Below, piece after piece: positions 27,847 to 40,500 of a stretch of 64,000 bases of DNA. Position 1 is the stretch's first letter, and each line of letters starts with the position of its first letter. A model generated the notes under the pieces. The model made no database searches and had not been told where the DNA came from. It worked only from the letters and a program-made list of their open reading frames with translations. A program made the position numbers and the translations under genes. Origin of the DNA: Osedax frankpressi (lineage: Eukaryota > Annelida > Polychaeta > Sabellida > Siboglinidae); assembly GCA_964035775.1 (NCBI GenBank), contig OZ038313.1, positions 14,202,984 to 14,266,983 of the forward strand. Reading direction: 5' to 3'.

Positions 27847-28520
27847 TATGTAATATAATAAATAAAATATAAATTATAATTATTCAAAATTGACAATTAT
27901 AGTAGAATGATTTTCAAATCTTTGTTGAATTTTAAAAATATTATTAAAAATACTAAACAAATAATAGAAAAGTAATTAATTAACTAGTTAATAGTTATAA
28001 ATACTTTATATTTATAGAATATTTTATTATATAAGATATCTTTAATAATGTTTTGAAATTCATATATTTTATATAATACATATAAACTAGAAAATAATCT
28101 AATACATTCTTCTTTTTAATCATTAAAAAGTAATGAATTATGCTTGTGTGTACAATACCCTATTACGTGTTATTATACGTTGATCTCTCGTAGAAAAAAA
28201 CTCGGTGATAAATCGATTATAAAATAGCTACACAAATAATAACTAATTTGATTGATTTGTAAGCAAGATTTAATATGAATGAATACAATTATAAAAAAGA
28301 ATTAATAGTATTTCAAGCATTATATTGTTTTTTAGATAGACTTAGTTATATAAATATGTAAATATCTATATTTATTTAGGTATATATTTAATAATGACAT
28401 AATACATCGCTGGTTTTATATAATATTAATGTCATATAACATACTGTATATCATCTTATATTAAATTAAGTTGCATATCAAAATTAAATTTTTTCTAAAT
28501 GCAACAGATTTTCTTGAATA
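27847..28520. promoter_or_regulatory. Divergent promoter region between METAP2 and RTCB
   Basis: The start codons of METAP2 (minus, 27846) and RTCB (plus, 28521) are only 674 bases apart and point away from each other. This interval must hold both 5' UTRs and promoters, unless there are upstream non-coding exons. A GC-richer patch near 28145-28215 (TACGTGTTATTATACGTTG, then CTCTCGTAG) is the only distinctive part. No TATA or initiator element can be assigned with confidence in such AT-rich DNA. Confidence 0.55.
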
Positions 28521-31500
28521 ATGGCAGATATAAATATCCCTCGAACATATGAAGAAGAAATGAAATATTTAGAACGAATTAACCATTATAGCTGGCGAAT
28601 CAAACAGGGCTTTGTTCCTAATATGAAGGCGAGTTTAATATTATAAGGAATTCAATATAGAGGGCAATGAATACTTAATATTAATTAGATATAATATCAC
28701 TATCAATATTTAATTAAAGTTGGGATGACATAATATAATTCTACATATAAAAAAATAATTTGTAATATTAATTTCAATGTTAAAAACAAATATATATATA
28801 TATTTATTATTAATGTGGGATTATTCCGAACAGGTGGATGGTATATTCTATGCAAATGAAACACTTGAGCAGTTGATGTTTGATGAGCTGAGGCAGTCGT
28901 GTAGGTCAAAGGGATACGGAGGATTTCTACCGGGGGTAAAGCAGGTTTCTACATTTGGAGCATTTGAGTAGTGATTTTAGAATTTATTTGGACATTGGAG
29001 TAAAAACATTATCTACATGTCTAAATAGAATATTTATTATGTTTGATTTTAGAACTTAACAATGGAGTTTTGTGTTTATCCGACTAAAAAGTTGTATAAT
29101 ATCTATTCTAATAATAGGAAAGAGTTGTAATATTATATATTAAGTGAGTGTAATTTCTAGGAAACTGAATTATCCTAACATAGATCACCCTATGCTATAT
29201 TTAATCTAGGTTCCCTTTGAGATTTTATGGGTAGAATTATTTATCGATGATTCATATCTTATCAACGTGCCCATTTTATTGATAATATCACAATTGTATA
29301 ATAAATTATAATAATAAAACTTTTACATTTAGATTGTAAAATAATATATTTATCTGTCTGAATTCTAATTATAATATATATCATATACATACATTTTAAT
29401 CTATTATGCATACATGTATCATTATTATTATTTATTCAAAGGATATTATACTAATTATTTTATTGATTAATTATCATTTATATTAATAAGTTTTAAAGTT
29501 TTATAATTTCAAATAAACAATAATATTTTTTATTTCAGTTATAATCTTATTATTTAATAATATGATAATTAGTAGTTACTTTTTATTTATATAAATTTAA
29601 AACAATGCATTTTATTTGATGCATTTAATGATGTTTGCTATTCTTACAATAATTGATTATCTTTGCCAATCTTATTTTTGGAATAATCAAAAATGTAGAA
29701 TATATTCTAAATAGTTTAGCAGTACAATTGTTTGAATGGCAAATGTTAGCTTAGCTACTAAAATAAACCAAAAGCCAATTCGGACTATCAGACATTCATT
29801 TTAAGAGTTACTGAAATGTGTCACTGAAATTCACTTTTTATCCATTTGCCAGATCAGTAATGTTGCGTCTCTGCCAGGTATTGTGAGTAAGAGCATTGGG
29901 TTGCCTGACATACACTCCGGCTACGGTTTTGCAATTGGTTAGTCGTGCTAAATTAAGAATGTGATGTCTAGAGATGTCCAAAAAGTTTTATATGATAGTA
30001 TTATAGGTAGTATTTAAAAAATATTATGAAATATGATTATTCAATTTGTTGTACAATTATATAACTATTGATTACAATCTAATTCTTGTAATAGGAAAAC
30101 ATAATATTATTTTATTCTAAATTACGTTTACTCTCATCATGTTTTTAGATTATTAGTTTGCTCATGAGTCGATTAATAGTGACACTAAGTGAAATAAAAT
30201 ATCACAATTGAAATTGAATCTCGCTAATTAAGTCTCCACAAATTCTGGCTACGTGGTCACACCGCAGGTAATATGGCTGCTTTCGATATGGACGACCCGG
30301 AGGCTATTGTCTCGCCAGGAGGCGTAGGCTTCGACATCAACTGCGGTGTACGCCTCATCAGAACAAATCTGATGGAAAGCGATGTCAAACCCGTTAAGGT
30401 AGTTAGATTGAGATGATTTGTAATTTCACTTATAAGATAACAAATGGTGATCTTAGAGATCTTTGAAAAAAAATGTTGTATTAAATTAGAAAATATAACT
30501 ATTTTTCCAAAATCTGTAACAATTTTGTATTTTATAAAATATAAAAACAAGTTTAAATCATATTTTATAAATAACTATAAAATCATGAGAGCATTTTTTA
30601 AGAATTTGTTCAGTTATAAATTTTATTTGAATAACTTATAGTTTAGTAATTTGAATACACCTTTATTAATAGAATTTATTTTCATAATTTCTATATATTT
30701 GTAATGCTAATGGTTACATCCTTCATATTGTTCTTTAAGAAATTAGATTTTCGTTTTATTCACATAAAATATCTAGAAAGTCATTTTTAATTTAAACATG
30801 TAGCATTTTTTATAGTGAAAATATAAAACTATTATGTCCACAACTTTACTAACTATTATTTATATTTTTTGTGCATAAATTCTACCATTTATTAAATATA
30901 TATGAAATAATTTACATATATTTAAAAATCAAGCTATTTTGTTTTTTCAATACATAAATAAAAGTAATTGGATTACTTCTTAAATTAAACACATTTATGA
31001 TAACCAGGTGAGGTGAATTTAAATAATTATTCTAAGAAAATACGCTTGAGAGAGTAAGCCCTTTTATTTATATTTATTATATGCACTTTAAAAATAACGA
31101 GGTTTAAAATAGGTTTATTTGAATATATATAGAAGGTATACAAGAATATAAAATTAAAAGAAAGAGTTTGAGTAACTGATTCTGGTTCAATTACAAGTTA
31201 CATGTTAATGATGCACTTATAATATAAATATGAACATTATTTTTAATAGTTTTATTATAAAATTCCATATTTAATATATATACGTATATAATTAGTATAT
31301 TGACATATATTAATTTGTAATTATTAAAATTAGAGTGTTGTCAATATATCTTGATAAACATAGCACTTATATGTAATGAGTGTTTATTATTTAGAACCGT
31401 AAATTCAAAAAAATTCTGTAAATAATTTTTAAAAATCAAGAATATAATTGAAATATGACCTAATTGTATTTGAAGCGTAACATTTATATTTTTGGAACAT

Positions 31501-34500
31501 TTTATTGGTTGTGGTATTACGTAATAATAATATTGTTATTTAGCGGGTAGAATATTTAAATATAGACAATATGGTTTTAGAAATTTATATAATATATAAT
31601 GGTAGAATTTTTTACTACGTTATTTTTAACTATTTTTAAGTTAAAAATAAAGCTTAATGTATTATAAAATAATCCGTAAAATTAATATTTGACGACTGAA
31701 AATAAATATGATTTTAGTTTATTCGTATGACATAATATTTGAAATGTATATCATCTTATAAATATCTAAAAAATCCGCTAAATAGTTCCACTGTACGTAT
31801 TTTGTATATTAAAAGTAAATTTTTAAATGTTATAAAATATTAAATTATTGAATTATATAAAATATTTTAATATGTAAACGGCACTTCTAAATATACAAAC
31901 ACACGACACACCCCGACAAATTGTGCACGATACTATATCTACTTAAATATTATGGTTGATATTTTTGAATAATAGATTAAATTAATTAGTGTATAAATTA
32001 TATTAATTATATATAAAAAATATATGAAAAGTTTGCAGGAAATTTGTGATTTTATAAATAAATAATATCAATTATGAGAATTATAAAATTTATTTTCTAA
32101 CAATCATTTTCAGTGTAACGCTGTTTTTCCAATATCTATTTTAATTTGTAGCCTTTTTTTAGAATTCATAATATATATTGAAGGATGAAAGATACTAGAT
32201 AGTCAATGGTTTTAAAATATTGTTTTGTAACAAAAAGCTATTCATTTTATATAAAATAATAATTTATTTCATTGACTTAATTTAGATTTATTAATAACAA
32301 AATATTGTAATGTATTAATCCATAAATATACTAATAATAATAATAAATCAAATATTATATAATTAGCTATATATATTGTAATATAGATTACATTTTTATT
32401 TGTTATTACTCCAAAGTACGCTTGTAGATTATAAGATAACAGATTGTAATTATTCCTAGGAACAACTCACTCAGTCTCTGTTCAACCACATCCCAGTTGG
32501 AGTGGGTAGCAAGGGTATCATCCCTATGTCTGCCAAGTTAGTAATACTTATACATAGGAATAATTGTGAAATTATAATTCTATAGATTGTGTTATGAAAT
32601 CCGCAATATGCAGAGTAACATTTAAGTCTTTAGATAAGAAGTCTTTAGATAAGAAGTCTTTAGATAAGAAGTCTTTAGATAAGAAGTCTTTAGATAAGAA
32701 GTCTTTATATAAGAAGTCTTTAGATAAGAAGTCTTTATTAGCAATAATTTGTTTGTCTGTAGATGATTAATAATGTTTGGGGGAATTTACAAGAGTTTTA
32801 GTTTATAGTGTTTAGGTTGTATGTAGTGTTTATGTTGTATGTAGTGTTTAGGTTGTATGTAGTGTTTAGGTTGTATGTAGTGTTTAGGTTGTATGTAGTA
32901 CCTAGGTTGTATGTAGTGTTTAGGTTGTATGTAGTGTTTAGGTTGTATGTAGTGTTTAGGTTGTATGTAGTACCTAAGTTGTATGTAGAACCTAGGTTGT
33001 ATGTACAGGCTGGTTGGTTTTCAAATACTTCAAACAATAATAAGTAATACTTTTTCTATCTATTACATATATATATAATACACCTACAAATTCATTTATG
33101 TATACATTTAAATGTACAATATTATCTAATATAGAGATTTGAATGATGTGTTGGAAATGGGAATGGATTGGTCACTGAGAGAAGGTCAGTTTCATAGAAA
33201 ACCTTATTGTTGCATAATTAGTGAAGTAAATAAAGATATTTTTTACATATATACTAGAATAGAAATAATCATTGAAAATTAAAATTATTGTATTTCTATC
33301 ATCATTATCCAAGGGGTGGCACTCCCGCGAAAACGAGAATTCGTAATATTGACAGCTGAATTTTTATCCGCCATTATGGTCATTTTTTAAATTTTATGAA
33401 AAATATTTTATTTTATTACGTAAATATATCCTAAAAAGTATGTTAAACTGTAGTAATTCAACCATTAAGACTGGATTACGATGTTCTGTAATAAATTGTG
33501 ATAATTATCAATATAGAGATACATTTCCGTATCACAGATTTCACTTAGAAGAAGAACGGTAAGACTCATATAAAAATATTTTTAAAAATATTTTTAAATT
33601 TCAATAATTAATTATTCTTATTCCTTTTATATAAACGTTCACGCTATGTCGTATCATTAACATATCTAATAATATATAGCAAATATATAATAGGTTTAAT
33701 TTAATATAACTTGTTATTTGATTAATAATATATGTCATATATAATTTAAATACAAATATTTTAAATTTTCTGATTTTTATTATGAATAATGATATAAATA
33801 ATCATACTATGTATTTTATGACAATACATATAATATTAACCCTTATGTCATATCTATAAGAATTATAATTTACTATTTAATATAATTATATAGTTGTAAA
33901 AAATGGGCTATAAATACAAGAAATGAAACCTTATTGAAAATAATAAAGGAATCTGGTATTCAATCACTCAGACATTTACGAATCTGTGGTAGGCATTTCA
34001 ACGATACGATGTATAATACTTCAAGCAGGTTTATTTTACATTAAAATATTCATAATTTAAAATATAATATTGTAGTTTTTTATATATATATATACAATGT
34101 AATGTATTTCACTTTATATTTAAAGATCAATTCTCACTATATATTTGTATTATGGTAATAATTTAATTATAGTAATATACCCCATTAATATATTATTAAT
34201 GGTTCATATATATAATTATAAATGTATTCAGGAAACGACTTGTATATAATGCAATACCTACTTTGATTACGGTATCAAACCCTCCTCCTCAATTAAAGTC
34301 ACGGAGAATTATTGTGAAAACACACATAATCTATAAGAGTGAAGCTCTCTATAAATTCATGATATCCATATTAAATAAAATCTACACCATAACAAAAAAT
34401 AGAACATTTCTATCAAGTAATTATTTATATTTATATTATAATACAATTATTTAGAGGCTGATTTCAAACGATGATATTGGGAACAATATAGGTGAATTAG

Positions 34501-37500
34501 CACAGGATCATATTGCTGAAGATCAAGAACAGAAAAAACAAATGAAACAAGAATCTCTAGATATATATCATACCAATCTCTAGCACTAGCTTCAAACCAT
34601 TCCAAATATACCTATACATACTATACTTTATCCAGAAATCATTCCATTTGCTATATTTCCTATCACAAATTTATTAGATAATTCTATCGTATTGATAGCA
34701 CTTGATATATGTAATTATATTCGTAAATATTGTTGTACAAAGTGTGTTGATTTAATTTGTATGTCTGCATCAAATTGTTTCTCTAGTGATCATTTATTAA
34801 TTATGGATAAATCAAAGAATGTATATAATAATAATAAGTTCCAACCAACTACGATATTTGTTGATTATGTTCGTAAGTAATATATTTTATTTAAATATTA
34901 TATAAATGATATTGTGTATAAAGTAAACATTTGTAAAGTATTTAATCATATTATTTCTGTTAATAATATATATTTTGATTATTGCGATAACTGTCAAATT
35001 CGTGACAATGTTATTAATTATTTTGTATGTATATGTTTAAAAAATATTTTATCTAGTCAAAATTTAGATACAATTTGTACACTTAAAAAAGTAATTAGAA
35101 AGTCACGAACATTATTAATATTGTAACATATGTAAATAAATATTATATACAATACATATTTTAAATTATATATTTAATATATATCTTATAACTAAATATA
35201 AATTGATATTTTAATAAATATATGAAATTTATAAAATATTATTTGTATTGTCAAATTTATAAATCATCAATAAACATTTATTTATTAATGATCTGTGTCT
35301 TTTAATAAGTTTTACTTATTAGTAGAGTTATATACTTATATACCAATACTATAAATTACTTATAATATCATCATAAAACATAAATTGATATTTAAATACA
35401 AATTTAGAAAATATTGAAAAATGACCATAATGGCGGTTGTTTACATTTTCGGCCATTTTAAATATTTTTCTCGTATTACATGAGACAGATAGGGAGTGCC
35501 ACCCCTTGGATCATTATCTTTGATATATATATAATATTGTATTTCTCACCTCATTATCTTTGATATATATATAATATTGTATTTCTCCAAAATTGTATTT
35601 CTTTCACCAAAGAAGAGTAAGATGTATTTTCTGAATTTCCTATTCCCATCAACAATTCCATTTATATTTCACTCCCAGGTTATTGTTGGGCAGAAGACAA
35701 GGAGCATTGCGAAGAATATGGACGTATGTTATCCGCCGATTCATCAAAAGTATCGGCTAGGGCTAAGAAAAGGGGTCTACCCCAGGTTTTAAACGCCAAC
35801 GCTACACCTAGTACGGGTAAACCTATTTGAAACACTAGTTTCATTTATATACACGGAGGGCGTATGCAACTCCTTTGACTGCTACACCCTATACTCCATG
35901 TCTGACCTTTGACCTATATACCACATCTTCCTCCGCTACAGCTTGGCACTCTGGGAGCCGGCAATCACTACGCGGAGATACAAGTCGTCGAAGAGATCTA
36001 CAATGAGTTTGCGGCTAGCAAAATGGGCATCAACAAGATTGGTCAAGTTTGCATCATGATCCACACCGGAAGTCGCGGACTCGGACATCAAGTCGCTACA
36101 GGTCAGTGAAGGGGTCAGAAAATAGGTCATTGAAGGGGTCAGGGAAGGGGTCATCGAAGGGGTCAGTGAATAGGTCAGTGAAGGGGTCAGCAAATAGGTC
36201 AGCAAATAGGTCAGCGAAGGGGTCAGTGAAGAGATCAGCAAATAGGTCAGTGAAGGGGTCAGAAAATAGGTCAGTGAAGGGGTCAGCAAATAGGTCAGCG
36301 AAGGGATCCGCAAATAGGTCAGTGAAGAGATCAGCAAATAGGTCAGTGAAGGGGTCAGAAAATAGGTCAGCAAATAGGTCAGCGAAGGGGTCAGCAAATA
36401 GGTCAGTGAAGGTGTCAGCAAATAGGTCAGCGAAGGGATCCGCAAATAGGTCAGTGAATAAATCATCAAATAGGTCAGTGAAGGGGTCAGTAAATAGGTC
36501 AGTGAAGGGATCAGTAAATAGGTCAGTGAAGGGGTCAGTGAAGGGGTCAGTGAAGGGGTCAGCGAATAGCTTCGTGACATCTAAAGAGAATAGAATTATT
36601 AATAAATAAAGGGATTGGGTAGATTTTATTTATCATCATTAAATATAAACTCTCTATAAAATGATTGTTAAAAACTTTTATATTATATTTATATATGAAT
36701 ATATATACATACATTGATTATTATATAAAATATAAAGTAATGAAAGGTAGTTTTAAAAAATAATTACAGAAAAATAATAAAATCTATTTATTAAAGATGT
36801 TTTTATATAATAATATTTATACAATATATTTAATTTATGAAATATAACTATATATTATTAGCTATATATTATATATCTATTCCGAAATTTGATAAAAATT
36901 CATCAACCAGTTCAAAATTTATCTCTCCCTTATTTATCTAAAACTTTACCAATTTACAAAAAAATATTCTTGTGCATTAGAAAAAAAGGAAGAATTAATA
37001 AACAAATAAAATGTTTTCATTTCATTTGTTATGAGAAATGTTGTGGTGGGACATGAATTTACAATTTATATTTAAATTACAAATTTGGGACGTTTATAAT
37101 AAATTGTATTCAATGATTTCAACGAAAGTGAATTAAATTTTAATAAAAATAGCCTTAAAGTTATAATATTTGCTATTGTTTATATTATTATATAATTTCA
37201 ATAATAATTATTTGTTATCATTTCATTTACCGCAAATAAATAATCTCTCGTGACTGACGAGTAATTATATATATTATGATATAACTAAATAAGTGAATAT
37301 ATCTCCCGTCCTCCAATGATATTACTACAATAGATGCGTTGGTGTCGATGGAGCGTGCAATGAAGCGTGACAACATCCAGATCAACGACCGACAACTAGC
37401 CTGCGCTCGCATCAATAGCCAAGAGGGTCAAGACTACTTGGCGGGCATGGCAGCCGCCGCCAACTACGCCTGGGTGAACCGCACCACGTTGACCTTTCTC

Positions 37501-40500
37501 TGCCGCCAGGTGAGCAGCGGCACCTAAAGGGAATGGTTGGGCGTAAGATTAAGAGAATAGCGCAGACTACCTTAGTGAACCTTAGTGAACCTTAGTGAAC
37601 CTTAGTGAACCTTAGTGAACCTTAGTGAACCTTAGTGAACCTTAGTGAACCTTAGTGAACCTTAGTGAACCTTAGTGAACCTTAGCGAACCTTAGCGAAC
37701 CTTAGCGAACCTTAGCGAACCTTAGCGAACCTTAGCGAACCTTAGCGAACCTTAGTGAACCTTAGTGAACCTTAGTGAACTTTAGTGAACCTTAGTGAAC
37801 CTTAGTGAACCTTAGTGAACCTTAGTGAACCTTAGTGAACCTTAGTGAACCTTAGTGAACCTTAGTGAACCTTAGTGAACCTTAGTGAACCTTAGTGAAC
37901 CTTAGTGAACCTTAGTGAACCTTAGTGAACCTTAGTGAACCTTAGTGAACCTTAGTGAACCTTAGTGAACCTTAGTGAACCTTAGTGAACCTTAGTGAAT
38001 ATGGAAGCAGTTGTTACGGGTAACTTCTTTTTTGATCTGTAGCACACCGATATACATCTGGGATATTAAAAATGTAGAGTTAACTAGCAAATTTGAAATC
38101 TTCCTTCAACTTATCCTCCTCCTCCTTATCCTCATCCTCTTCCTCCTCCTTCTCTTCCTCCTCCTCATCCTCCTCATCATCATCATTCTCCTCATCCTCA
38201 TCCTCTTCCTCCTCCTCCTCCTCATCCTCCTGCTCATCCTCCTACTCATCCTCATCCTCATCCTCCTCATCCTCATCCTCCTCATCCTCATCCTCCTCAT
38301 CCTCATCATCATCCTCATCATTCTCCTCCTCCTCCTCCTCCTCCTCATACTCCTCCTCATCCTCCTACTCATCCTCATCCTCATCCTCCTCATCCTCATC
38401 ATCATCCTCATCATTCTCCTCCTCCTCCTCCTCCTCATCCTCCTCCTCATCCTCCTACTCATCCTCCTCCTCATCCTCTTCATCCTCCTCCTCATCCTCT
38501 TCATCCTCCTTGTTCTCTTCCTCCTCCTCATCCTCCTCATCCTCGTCCTCCTCCTCATCATCCTCCTCATCCTCATCCTCATCCTCATCCTCATCATCAT
38601 CCTCAGCATTCTCCTCATCATTCTCCTCATCCTCCTCTAACTCCTCATCCTCCTCATCATCATCATTCTCCTCATCCTCATCCTCTTCCTCCTACTCATC
38701 CTCATCCTCCTCCTCGTTATCTTCCTCCTCCTCATCCTCATCCTCGTTCTCATCATCCTCCTCATCCTCATCCTCATCATCATCCTCATCATTCTCCTCC
38801 TCCTCCTCCTCCTCATCCTCCTCCTCATCCTCCTACTCATCCTCATCATCATCCTTATCATTCTTCTCCTCATCCTCCTCCTCATCATCCTCCTCATCCT
38901 CTTCATCCTCCTCCTCATCCTCTTCATCCTCCTCCTCATCCTCTTCATCATCCTCATCATTCTCCTCCTCCTCCTCCTCCTCCTCATCCTCATCCTCCTC
39001 ATCCTCATCATCATCCTCATCATTCTCCTCCTCCTTGTTCTCTTCCTCCTCCTCATCCTCCTCATCCTCCTCCTCCTCCTCATCATCCTCCTCATCCTCC
39101 TCCTCATCATCATCCTCATCATTCTCCTCATCCTCCTCCTCATCCTCCTACTCATCCTCATCCTCCTCATCCTCATCATCATCCTCATCATTCTCCTCCT
39201 CCTTGTTCTCTTCCTCCTCCTCATCCTCCTCATCCTCCTCCTCCTCCTCATCATCCTCCTCATCCTCATCCTCATCATCATCCTCAGCATTCTCCTCATC
39301 ATTCTCCTCATCCTCCTCTAACTCCTCATCCTCCTCATCCTCACCATCATCCTCATCATTCTCCTCCTCATCCTCCTCCTCATCCTCCTCCTCATCCTCT
39401 TCATCCTCCTCCTCATCCTCTTCATCCTCCTTGTTCTCTTCCTCCTCCTCATCCTCCTCATCCTCGTCCTCCTCCTCATCATCCTCCTCATCCTCATCCT
39501 CATCATCATCCTCAGCATTCTCCTCATCATTCTCCTCATCCTCCTCTAACTCCTCATCCTCCTCATCATCATCATTCTCCTCATCCTCATCCTCTTCCTC
39601 CTACTCATCCTCATCCTCCTCCTCATCCTCCTACTCATCCTCATCCTCCTCATCCTCATCATCATCATACTCCTCCTCATCCTCCTACTCATCCTCATCC
39701 TCATCCTCCTCATCCTCATCATCATCCTCATCATTCTCCTCCTCCTCCTCCTCCTCCTCATCCTCCTCCTCATCCTCCTACTCATCCTCCTCCTCATCCT
39801 CTTCATCCTCGTCCTCTTCATCCTCCTTGTTCTCTTCCTCCTCCTCATCCTCCTCATCCTCGTCCTCCTCCTCATCATCCTCCTCATCCTCATCCTCATC
39901 CTCATCCTCATCATCATCCTCAGCATTCTCCTCATTATTCTCCTCATCCTCCTCTAACTCCTCATCCTCCTCATCATCATCATTCTCCTCATCCTCATCC
40001 TCTTCCTCCTACTCATCCTTATCCTCCTCCTCGTTATCTTCCTCCTCCTCATCCTCATCCTCGTTCTCATCATCCTCCTCATCCTCATCCTCATCATCAT
40101 CCTCATCATTCTCCTCCTCCTCCTCCTCCTCCTCATCCTCCTCCTCATCCTCCTACTCATCCTCATCCTCCTCTTCCTCATCATCATCCTCATCATTCTT
40201 CTCCTCATCCTCCTCCTCATCCTCCTCATCATCCTCTTCATCCTCCTCCTCATCCTCTTCATCCTCCTCCTCATCCTCCTCCTCCTCCTCCTCATCATCA
40301 TCCTCATCATTCTCCTCATCCTCCTCCTCGTCCTCCTCCTCATCATCATCCTCATCATTCTCCTCATCCTCCTCCTCATCCTCCTACTCATCCTCATCCT
40401 CCTCATCCTCATCATCATCCTCATCATTCTCCTCCTCCTTGTTCTCTTCCTCCTCCTCATCCTCCTCATCCTCCTCCTCCTCCTCATCATCCTCCTCATC

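Noticed and set aside
32798-33047. Tandem TYNLNT and LYVVFR peptides
   Set aside because: They are reading frames of the 18-bp minisatellite on the two strands.
35936-36609. Long Ser/Leu/Thr/Tyr and Arg/Ser/Gly/Asn repeat proteins on opposite strands
   Set aside because: They arise from the 12-bp donor-side array read in frame, partly fused to real RTCB exon sequence.
37571-38000. CRISPR-like or telomere-like array
   Set aside because: Units are adjacent with no spacers and the word CTTAGTGAAC is not a telomere repeat; it is an intronic minisatellite in an animal gene.
38040-38075. GATATACATCTGGGATAT after a good acceptor, giving DIH and Y residues like the missing RTCB exon 10 segment
   Set aside because: It is on the wrong side of the array relative to the AFAK remnant, the match is only a few residues and a stop follows at once.
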